Shown: positions 1 through 5,045 of the stretch, piece by piece
Layout of the letters: every line of letters begins with the position of its first letter
Position numbering within the stretch: the first letter of the stretch is position 1
From: Saprospiraceae bacterium
Lineage (GTDB): Bacteria > Bacteroidota > Bacteroidia > Chitinophagales > Saprospiraceae
Length of the DNA stretch: 5,045 nucleotides
Direction of reading: 5' to 3'
NCBI GenBank assembly: GCA_020630355.1
Contig: JAHDBO010000091.1
Span: forward strand, 2,365-7,409
The notes under the pieces: model-generated
The model's database searches: none
Seen by the model: only the letters and a program-made list of their open reading frames with translations
Told to the model about the DNA's origin: nothing
Position numbers and translations under genes: made by a program

Positions 1-1114
1 TGGTATTTCGCAAATCGTCTAGCTCGAAATCATTCCCCGATAAGAGATAGGCAATAGTTTTATCCCCTGTGAATGCAAGGGCGTTCTCCACTGTTCCGAT
101 AATACCACCGAGTTCCTTTTCTGGACGCTCATTTATGGCCGTCCATTGCAGGCGCAGGGTCTCATCATCGGAAAGGCGCATTTCGATAGCTTTGCCGATC
201 GTTTCGGGATCACTGGCGAACTCCAATATGAGCCGATAAGCGTTGGGAAGATTGGCAAAGACATCCTCCTCCTTTGAGGTTGCCACTAAAATCGATTTTA
301 GCATCGTTTTAGCGCCGTTCATGAAGTATTTGGAGGTCGAGTTGGTACTACCCCCCTCTTGCATCGAAATGAGCGTCTCAGCGAGTTTACCGATTTCTGT
401 GGTATCACCTTTGCACCATCGGAGCGGATTGAAGCGGATGCTCTTTGCCCGGTCTTCTTTGTTCGTACAAAGACGGAGTACGTTATAACCGTGCTGTAGA
501 GCAGCGGCACTGCTTTTGTCAAAAAGCTCCCCACTAGGGTCGTTCACGAATAGGTTGACCTCGCCAGTCTCGTCGGAGTGCACCCCTTTCTTGGAAATAA
601 AACGGAGAATGGACATGAGGGCGATTGCGGAGCTTTTGCCCACTTGAGGTGGGCCTAAGACGAGCAAGCCCGAATAGGTGGTGTCCCCTCCTGTTTTATC
701 TTCCCGAGGAATAGATTTTGCACCGATTGACCAGCCGTGATTGGAACTATTGTACCAGTGCCACCACTGATCCCAGTCGCTCATAAAGGTACTATTGCCA
801 TAAATCCCTTTCTTCTCTTTCCAAAACATGATGGAAAGTGTACCGAGATAGCCATTCAAGGCAATCAAAAGACCGCCCCCCATCCTTATAATCTGTTTCC
901 CGATTGCTCCCAGTGAAAGAAGTATTTTTTCTGGGAATAGAAAAAGAAGGAATAAGGGGGCGAAGATTGACCACCAAGGAAGTGCGGCGACTTCCAAGAT
1001 AAATTCGTACCACGGAGAGCCAGTAGAAACAGACAGCACCAAATAATACTTCGCCAAAAAAGTAATGATACCCGCCAAGACAAAAGCCCCTGTTTTTCTG
1101 CTGCTATCCATCAT
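1..1114 (-). CDS. VirD4/TraG-family type IV coupling ATPase, N-terminal 371 residues (3' end cut by window)
   Basis: Coupling proteins of this family sit in the inner membrane. They bring the relaxase-DNA complex to the type IV secretion channel and use ATP to drive transfer. The frame is open from the ATG at 1114 to the window edge. Hydrophobic stretches at about residues 10-28, 45-62 and 78-97 form the membrane anchor. A YGNSTFMS stretch at 105-112 resembles the HGSARxA region that precedes the ATPase fold in TraG proteins. Walker A is GPPQVGKSS at 154-162, followed by NDPSGEL (191-197) and FNPL (228-231), both typical of the family. Walker B and the C-terminal part lie outside the window. 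The start overlaps the stop of the 91-residue gene as ATGA, which suggests translational coupling; a second ATG follows immediately (1111). The family call is firm. Which conjugation system it serves cannot be told from this fragment. Confidence 0.88.
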   Translation of the reverse strand, partial: MMDSSRKTGAFVLAGIITFLAKYYLVLSVSTGSPWYEFILEVAALPWWSIFAPLFLLFLFPEKILLSLGAIGKQIIRMGGGLLIALNGYLGTLSIMFWKEKKGIYGNSTFMSDWDQWWHWYNSSNHGWSIGAKSIPREDKTGGDTTYSGLLVLGPPQVGKSSAIALMSILRFISKKGVHSDETGEVNLFVNDPSGELFDKSSAAALQHGYNVLRLCTNKEDRAKSIRFNPLRWCKGDTTEIGKLAETLISMQEGGSTNSTSKYFMNGAKTMLKSILVATSKEEDVFANLPNAYRLILEFASDPETIGKAIEMRLSDDETLRLQWTAINERPEKELGGIIGTVENALAFTGDKTIAYLLSGNDFELDDLRNT

Positions 1115-1386
1115 TTTTTCTTTTTCTTTTGGGAGTCAATCAGTTTCCCAAGCATTTTGAAAAAGGCTTTGATGATTTCAGCGAGGACATGAAATGTATA
1201 TGTGACAATTGTCCAAATCAATTTCCCAACAGCTTTGGCGGCACTTCCAAAGAAAGTGATAATGAAACCTACTGCGAGTGCCCAAGCATCGGTAAATCCG
1301 ATATAGACATGTAAAAATGCTCCGATGATGATACCGAGTATGAGCTTTAGACTTATGGCGTATCCAAATGGTATTCCTTTAAACAT
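1111..1386 (-). CDS. small membrane protein, 91 aa, unknown function
   Basis: I do not recognise a family. The protein has two hydrophobic segments (about residues 9-30 and 33-53). An amphipathic helical stretch with spaced lysines follows (about 50-84), and the protein ends in a run of six lysines, so the C-terminus is probably cytoplasmic. There is no Shine-Dalgarno sequence; the start follows a very A/T-rich leader. Its stop overlaps the coupling-protein start by four bases, and the preceding gene ends 29 bases upstream, so it belongs to the same transcription unit. A role as a small partner of the coupling protein or a channel/pilin-like subunit is possible from size and position only. 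Being an undisrupted, tightly spaced frame with a protein-like hydrophobic pattern supports it as a real gene. Confidence 0.72.
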   Translation of the reverse strand: MFKGIPFGYAISLKLILGIIIGAFLHVYIGFTDAWALAVGFIITFFGSAAKAVGKLIWTIVTYTFHVLAEIIKAFFKMLGKLIDSQKKKKK

Positions 1387-1415
1387 TTGTATTAAATTTA
1401 ATGTAAATGAATAAA

Positions 1416-1715
1416 TTAGGGTAGTTCTTGACGTTGTTCCGCCGCTTGCCCTTTTTTTTCTTTCTCCTCGTTATTGTTAGGAGTATCCTCTTCATCAGGA
1501 AGAATATTCTCTACTGTTTCCTTCATGTTTTCTGTTAGGTTTTTGATCATATCGTTGAGCATACTGATGATTCCGTTCATCATGCTTAGAAACATCTTAA
1601 ATAAGGGTACAGCGAGATTTTTAATCAGGGCAATTGCGATATTGCAACCCTCTTTGATTAATGTCAAAAACAGCATTATTAATTTTTTGAAGGCTTGTTT
1701 CAATAGTTTACCCAT
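1416..1715 (-). CDS. small amphipathic membrane-associated protein, 99 aa, unknown function
   Basis: I do not recognise a family. Residues 1-65 are almost entirely hydrophobic or amphipathic helix, with lysines recurring at short intervals (positions 3, 6, 10, 11, 21, 32, 40 and 58). The C-terminal third (about 66-99) is a charged, low-complexity tail rich in Glu, Asn, Lys and Gln, likely soluble and disordered. There is no cleavable signal peptide with a clear cleavage site. The gene starts 20 bases after the 572-residue gene and ends 29 bases before the 91-residue gene, so it is co-transcribed with them and the coupling protein. The helix pattern with spaced lysines resembles that of the 91-residue neighbour, although the sequences are not obviously homologous. 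Surface binding to the membrane is as likely as true spanning helices. Confidence 0.72.
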   Translation of the reverse strand: MGKLLKQAFKKLIMLFLTLIKEGCNIAIALIKNLAVPLFKMFLSMMNGIISMLNDMIKNLTENMKETVENILPDEEDTPNNNEEKEKKGQAAEQRQELP

Positions 1716-1735
1716 GAGAAATAGATTTAAGTGGT

Positions 1736-3454
1736 TTAATAAAATTTTACGTCTGCTCCCCTCCCCTCAAAAAAGCGTTTGAATATGCGCCGTACGATAA
1801 TCCTATGGTCATCATACCGTTCTTCTGATACAGCTCTGTAATCGATGATTATCTCGATACCATCGAGCTTAACCTTACCAAAATGCTTATCGAGATAAGC
1901 GGTAATCTGTACCTCTGACTGCTCCAGTTCCCTTGCTGGTTTTTTGAGAAAAGACATGGAGGGGGTATGCTCTAAAAGGTCGCTGATGATGACCATGACC
2001 TTTCGTGCCTGTGGACGTTGTTGGAGGAAATGGAGCGCATCGGCAAGATTAGCGACGATACGGCTTTGACTGTAACCATCAGAAGGAAGTCTGATACGCT
2101 GGGCGAATACATCAACACTATCTGAAAAAGTACGGAGCTGTTTGGTAGAAAGATGTTGCTCCATAAATGCCATAACACCCAGCGGTTTCAACCTAGCTTG
2201 GAAATGCTCCATACCAGAAAGTTCTCCCATAATGAAAAGGTCGTACTGTCCTCCGTTTCTTGTGAAATTTTCCAAGGAGTTTCCCATCCATTGAAGGACT
2301 TGACTTCCATTGGGGATAAGAGACTCGATATGCTGAGCCGCCCCCTTTGGGGACGGATCAACAAATACGGTAACAGCGGATTCCTCTGCGTGGAGGGACA
2401 CATTTTCTGATGAACAGGCAGTCAATGAAAGGAAAAAGGCTACTAGAAACGGGATACCGTTCTTTCCTATTTTGCTGACTATATCGGGCAGTTTATAGCG
2501 TTCTTCCAAGGCCTTTTTAAGGGCAGCTTTTTTCTCTGCCTCGGCGGATTCCTGCTGCTTTTGTAACTCCCAGTCTGCTTTTTCCCGACGTTTTGATTCC
2601 AAGTATTCTTGCTCCTCTTTTTCTTCTTCTTTTTGTAGAGCTTCCTCATGCCGTTTCTTCTCTGCGGCTTCTTCTTCCAGACGCTCATCTTCTCCATCTA
2701 AATAGATGATGTCTTTATGGCGTTGTGCCAAGTTGTTGACCCTGTATTCCTCGAAAGCCTTTTCTCTTTCGACAATGCTAGAGTATACATTTTGACGCTC
2801 CTGCTCTAGCCCTGCAATGGTATCGACCATCCCGTTGTAGTAAACAGTCTCCTTGTTAGGGGTAGTCGCCTTTAGGGCGAGATAGGTCACCAAATAGACC
2901 GCTAAAGAAATCAAGATGTGCGTTAAACCGTATACAATACCATTCGCATCGGAAACAGAGTAACGCATAACTCCAGACAAAATCAAAACAAGACCTGTGA
3001 TGAGGTTTGTCATACTTGAAAGCTGGGTGATTTTTTGGCTTGGCTTCGGAGTAGAATCTTTTTCTACTTGTAATCTACTTGCCTGGAAGATGAGGGATGC
3101 TTGAATAAGAGAATAAGTCAGATTCTCTATCCACGAAGTCGCAAGACCTTGATTGCCCGCAATACAGGCAATGATGTCTAGCCCTAGTATTCCAAATTTC
3201 ACCATTTTTGACTTCGTGGCTTTTTTATAGCCATATTCATGGATACGTTCCCTATGTTCTTCCTTGTAAGCTTCTTTTTCTAGATTGGTCGTAGTTAATT
3301 TTTCAGTGACCAATCGTAGCTGTTCTTTCAGAAGCTCTATATCGAGATTTTTAATATTCTCTTCCTTCTGTAACTGGAAGTCGAATTCCTTATGTTGCAT
3401 CTCGAACTTGTCCTCTTTTGAGATAATTTTGTTAGAATTTTCTTTAAAATTCAT
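1736..3454 (-). CDS. 572-aa membrane protein: coiled coil, four helices, second coiled coil, lipobox-like segment, vWA-like domain
   Basis: The full protein is not a family I can name. Residues 1-75 are charged and predicted coiled coil. Hydrophobic segments follow at about 86-102, 109-125, 145-163 and 173-196. Residues 205-320 form a long Glu/Lys-rich coiled coil. Residues 327-347 look like a lipoprotein signal: Lys-rich n-region, hydrophobic core, then LTAC with Cys347. Residues 360-572 resemble a von Willebrand A-like fold. VTVFVDPSP (361-369) gives Asp366 and Ser368 in the first metal-site position. Ser462/Ser464 lie before the helix ANLADAL, and KVMVIISDLLEHTP (485-498) carries Asp492. 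Positive-inside logic puts both coiled coils in the cytoplasm and the vWA-like part in the periplasm. The ATG at 3454 is preceded by an A/T-rich leader without Shine-Dalgarno. It heads the tight run of genes leading to the coupling protein, so a role in the transfer envelope complex is inferred. The domain calls are by eye. Confidence 0.85.
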   Translation of the reverse strand: MNFKENSNKIISKEDKFEMQHKEFDFQLQKEENIKNLDIELLKEQLRLVTEKLTTTNLEKEAYKEEHRERIHEYGYKKATKSKMVKFGILGLDIIACIAGNQGLATSWIENLTYSLIQASLIFQASRLQVEKDSTPKPSQKITQLSSMTNLITGLVLILSGVMRYSVSDANGIVYGLTHILISLAVYLVTYLALKATTPNKETVYYNGMVDTIAGLEQERQNVYSSIVEREKAFEEYRVNNLAQRHKDIIYLDGEDERLEEEAAEKKRHEEALQKEEEKEEQEYLESKRREKADWELQKQQESAEAEKKAALKKALEERYKLPDIVSKIGKNGIPFLVAFFLSLTACSSENVSLHAEESAVTVFVDPSPKGAAQHIESLIPNGSQVLQWMGNSLENFTRNGGQYDLFIMGELSGMEHFQARLKPLGVMAFMEQHLSTKQLRTFSDSVDVFAQRIRLPSDGYSQSRIVANLADALHFLQQRPQARKVMVIISDLLEHTPSMSFLKKPARELEQSEVQITAYLDKHFGKVKLDGIEIIIDYRAVSEERYDDHRIIVRRIFKRFFEGRGADVKFY

Positions 3455-3472
3455 CTTCTGTAAATTTTGATT

Positions 3473-3522
3473 AAAAAAATAACTCTCCCACCCCTATGCG
3501 TGGCATAGGGGGATAAGGGAGT
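3473..3522 (-). terminator. hairpin plus T-tract, intrinsic terminator or attenuator between the 344-aa and 572-aa genes
   Basis: A perfect 9-bp inverted repeat (CCCCTATGC at 3491-3499, GCATAGGGG at 3503-3511) has a 3-base loop. After an internal loop the stem is extended by ACTC-type outer pairs (3482-3485 with 3519-3522, plus 3487-3489 with 3516-3518 around a bulged base). Read on the minus strand it is followed at once by TATTTTTTT (3481-3473). It starts 18 bases after the stop of the 344-residue gene. No T-tract follows on the plus strand. It lies only 18 bases before the start of the 572-residue gene, so it could also act as a leader attenuator or RNA processing site. Confidence 0.65.
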
Positions 3523-3532
3523 CAATAATGAC

Positions 3533-3549
3533 TTTAACCTCTAGTTAAA
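3533..3549. repeat. short inverted repeat over the stop codon of the 344-aa gene
   Basis: TTTAAC (3533-3538) and GTTAAA (3544-3549) form a 6-bp inverted repeat around a 5-base loop that contains the TAG stop. A further 5-bp repeat AGTCA/TGACT with a 4-base loop lies beside it at about 3520-3533. These are short and A/T-rich and may be chance or auxiliary pairing next to the stronger hairpin. Confidence 0.3.
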
Positions 3550-4575
3550 AATGTACCGTCTAGCGTCCCAGTGTTCAGCAACACGGACAGCTCTGTGTAA
3601 AAAACTTTCTTCTAATGCGGTTACGTTGTAAAATGTACTGGGTATTACAGCGACGTAAGTGCCGTATTCAACCACTAAACCTGGATCGTGTTCGCTTGAT
3701 AATTGAACTGGAACAGGTTTTGGTTTTTCTCGCTCTTTTATGGTATGCCCAACGGATAATTCGTCTGCAATCGTCAATACTTCAAAACCGTTACCGAGGG
3801 GAATAGTATTCCAAAGTTCTATCATGGTGTTCAGCACTTTTTTAGGGGGCTGTGGCAGTGATATTTGAACTTTGTCTTTTGTTTTTCCATTCACTGCTTT
3901 GATGGTAGCGGCTTCGCTTTCTGGTCTTATCGTATAGTCGGTAAAAATCTGTTTCAAAGATTTATGTGCTTCTATCTTTTTCTTCCATTTCTTCTGCTTG
4001 GTATAAAGGAATTTTAAACCAAAATAGAAAGATGGTAGCACAATGGCTACAAATTGAAATATGGCAGAAAAAGTGCTTCCAGCATTTTGATAACGTACCA
4101 AGCCAACAAAGAGAACCATACAAAAAGCAATATAAATCCAAGTCTTTACAGTGTTTTTTTGATTGTGACTAATAGAAAGATATTGCTCCGCATCATCAAT
4201 AATAGCATCATGTTCCTTTCTCCATTTTTTAGGTATGATATACCAATTTTCATAGGGAGAAGGATAGATTGCAAAGAGACCAAGGCTTTTTCTTAGCTCA
4301 TCAAAAAGGGCTTTGGGCATGACTAAAGCATCCCATTTTGCTACTGCTACTCGTAATACTTCCCTATCCCGATCGAGTTCTTTGACCTTGTTACGGTGCA
4401 TCTTGAACTCGGCATGGGTCAAGTTTTCGCCGCTCCTAGTTGTATCTATCCCAGCTATATTGATTCCACTGGGTAATACCTTTTTGCCTTTGAAATAGGC
4501 TTTTTCCTTATCAAGTTTTCTATCTGTGATTGTTTCCACCTCTTGGAATATTTCAATCAAATTCATAGAACTCAT
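3541..4575 (-). CDS. 344-aa protein with two central membrane helices, unknown function
   Basis: I do not recognise a family. An N-terminal soluble region of about 140 residues is rich in charged residues, including KVKELDRDREVLRVAVAKWD (63-82), and has a Trp/Pro/Tyr-rich patch at 101-118 (FAIYPSPYENWYIIPKKW). Two hydrophobic helices follow at about 144-161 and 169-191, separated by only a short loop, so they form a hairpin in the membrane. Immediately after comes the basic stretch KQKKWKKK (193-200). A C-terminal domain of about 145 residues completes the protein. The basic stretch and the hairpin topology place both large domains in the cytoplasm. The ATG at 4575 is chosen because it gives the longest frame; a second ATG lies three codons in (4566). 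The leader is A/T-rich without Shine-Dalgarno. The gene stands 60 bases after the previous gene and is flanked by terminator-like hairpins on both sides. Confidence 0.83.
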   Translation of the reverse strand: MSSMNLIEIFQEVETITDRKLDKEKAYFKGKKVLPSGINIAGIDTTRSGENLTHAEFKMHRNKVKELDRDREVLRVAVAKWDALVMPKALFDELRKSLGLFAIYPSPYENWYIIPKKWRKEHDAIIDDAEQYLSISHNQKNTVKTWIYIAFCMVLFVGLVRYQNAGSTFSAIFQFVAIVLPSFYFGLKFLYTKQKKWKKKIEAHKSLKQIFTDYTIRPESEAATIKAVNGKTKDKVQISLPQPPKKVLNTMIELWNTIPLGNGFEVLTIADELSVGHTIKEREKPKPVPVQLSSEHDPGLVVEYGTYVAVIPSTFYNVTALEESFLHRAVRVAEHWDARRYIFN

Positions 4576-4596
4576 AATTCAATGATTTTTAGATTT

Positions 4597-4626
4597 AAAA
4601 ATGTTGCCCCACTGGAATGAGGCAAC
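4597..4626 (-). terminator. hairpin plus T-tract, intrinsic terminator after the 4636-5045 gene
   Basis: On the minus strand GTTGCCTCAT (4626-4617) pairs with GTGGGGCAAC (4612-4603) across a 4-base loop. This gives a 10-bp stem with two G-U wobble pairs, followed by ATTTTTAAA. On the plus strand the same two positions would be A-C mismatches, so the structure is strand-specific and fits minus-strand transcription. It begins 9 bases after the TAA of the upstream gene and lies 27 bases or fewer before the start of the 344-residue gene. The T-tract is only five bases, so termination may be partial. Confidence 0.62.
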
Positions 4627-4635
4627 TGAATGTAC

Positions 4636-5045
4636 TTACCTACCCTTCTGGTCAGGAATAGAAGCATCTGTTTCAAATACTTGCTGTTTTTGAAATTGCT
4701 GTTTGATCCATTCGATTTCGTCCTCATCCAAAGAATCAAGTGAAGTCCCCTCCTTCTTTGATGGAGGGCGCGAGGTAGGTTCTGGTGCTCCTACTCCAAT
4801 AGATTGAGTTTTTGGGGCAGTTCGTTTCTTCGTCTGATTCAGTGGTTTCTTCCTGCTCGGATTCGGTGTGGTCATGCCTGACGCTTTTCCAGAGGTAATC
4901 GGTCGTCCGACTCCATGGCTACTGGACTGTTCCGTCTGGAAAGTTATGTGGTGTGTTTTTCTACCCACAATTCCAAGGGTGATGAGGACTCCAACAAATA
5001 CAGACAAAAGAATAATCGCTGACTGTAGAGCGATGGATGGGGAAT
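4636..5045 (-). CDS. membrane-anchored protein with low-complexity tail, C-terminal 135 residues (5' end cut by window)
   Basis: The frame is open through the right edge, so the true start lies outside. An in-frame TTG at 5007 would begin inside the hydrophobic helix and is unlikely to be the start. The visible part begins with SPSIALQSAIILLSVFVGVL, one continuous membrane helix of about 22 residues (fragment residues 4-27). Then comes a linker of about 70 residues rich in Ser, Thr, Pro, Lys and Gly. A more ordered acidic to Gln-rich stretch follows, with SLDSLDEDEIEWIKQQFQKQ as its core, and the protein ends in a short polar tail. The layout suggests a single-pass protein whose flexible tail presents a short helical binding segment. 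I recognise no family. A conjugation role is inferred only from co-orientation with the downstream genes. It is followed by a terminator-like hairpin. Confidence 0.75.
   Translation of the reverse strand, partial: SPSIALQSAIILLSVFVGVLITLGIVGRKTHHITFQTEQSSSHGVGRPITSGKASGMTTPNPSRKKPLNQTKKRTAPKTQSIGVGAPEPTSRPPSKKEGTSLDSLDEDEIEWIKQQFQKQQVFETDASIPDQKGR

Noticed and set aside
243..488. Plus-strand open frame of 81 codons
   Set aside because: It lies wholly inside the coupling-protein gene on the opposite strand, and its protein lacks any recognisable pattern.
792..1083. Two overlapping minus-strand frames of 65 and 73 codons
   Set aside because: Both are alternative frames of the N-terminal part of the coupling protein, whose own frame has membrane helices and runs on into the Walker A motif.
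1111..1715. Holin or toxin pair
   Set aside because: Size and hydrophobicity would fit, but there is no lysin, antitoxin or phage gene nearby and the genes sit in a conjugation operon.
1474..1782. Plus-strand open frame of 102 codons that looks hydrophobic
   Set aside because: It is antisense to the 99-residue gene and the end of the 572-residue gene. The hydrophobic look is a by-product of the A/T-rich complement of a Lys-rich amphipathic gene.
2479..2697. Minus-strand Lys/Arg-rich frame of 72 codons
   Set aside because: It is a shifted reading of the Glu/Lys-rich coiled-coil region of the 572-residue gene. Its basic composition follows from the GAA/AAG-rich codons.
3455..3540. Attachment site or origin of transfer
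   Set aside because: The inverted repeat is explained by a terminator hairpin with a T-tract on the transcribed strand. No integrase, relaxase or direct repeat is present beside it.
4636..5007. A complete 123-residue gene starting at TTG 5007
   Set aside because: The same frame stays open to the window edge, and the residues before the TTG continue the membrane helix, so the gene is cut rather than starting there.

Overview
Every convincing gene in this 5 kb window lies on the minus strand, so transcription runs from base 5045 towards base 1. In transcription order there are six: a membrane-anchored protein cut by the right edge (4636-5045), a 344-residue two-helix membrane protein (3541-4575), a 572-residue multi-domain membrane protein (1736-3454), two very small hydrophobic or amphipathic proteins (1416-1715 and 1111-1386), and a VirD4/TraG-type coupling ATPase cut by the left edge (1-1114). 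The window contains no rRNA, tRNA, CRISPR array, transposase or integrase that I can see.

The organism is most likely a member of the Bacteroidota. None of the four complete genes has a Shine-Dalgarno sequence before its start. Three of the four starts follow A/T-rich leaders, and base composition is intermediate. This is an inference from gene style, not from a marker gene. I could not find a convincing Bacteroidota promoter (TTTG ... TAnnTTTG) in either of the two larger gaps.

The only gene with a clear family is the coupling protein. It has N-terminal membrane helices, a Walker A motif (GPPQVGKSS), the downstream NDPSGEL motif and an FNPL motif. This makes the region part of a conjugation module, on an integrative conjugative element or plasmid. 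The last four genes (572 aa, 99 aa, 91 aa, coupling protein) are packed with gaps of 20 and 29 bases and then a 4-base ATGA overlap, so they form one transcription unit. The two genes before them are each followed by a hairpin plus T-tract that fits a minus-strand intrinsic terminator or attenuator.

The most unusual gene is the 572-residue protein. It joins a coiled-coil and four-helix membrane module to an internal lipoprotein-like signal (LTAC at residues 344-347) and then a von Willebrand factor A-like domain. It looks like a membrane protein fused to a former lipoprotein. None of the five proteins encoded before the coupling ATPase is one I recognise as a named transfer protein. They may be a poorly described set of envelope partners of this coupling protein.
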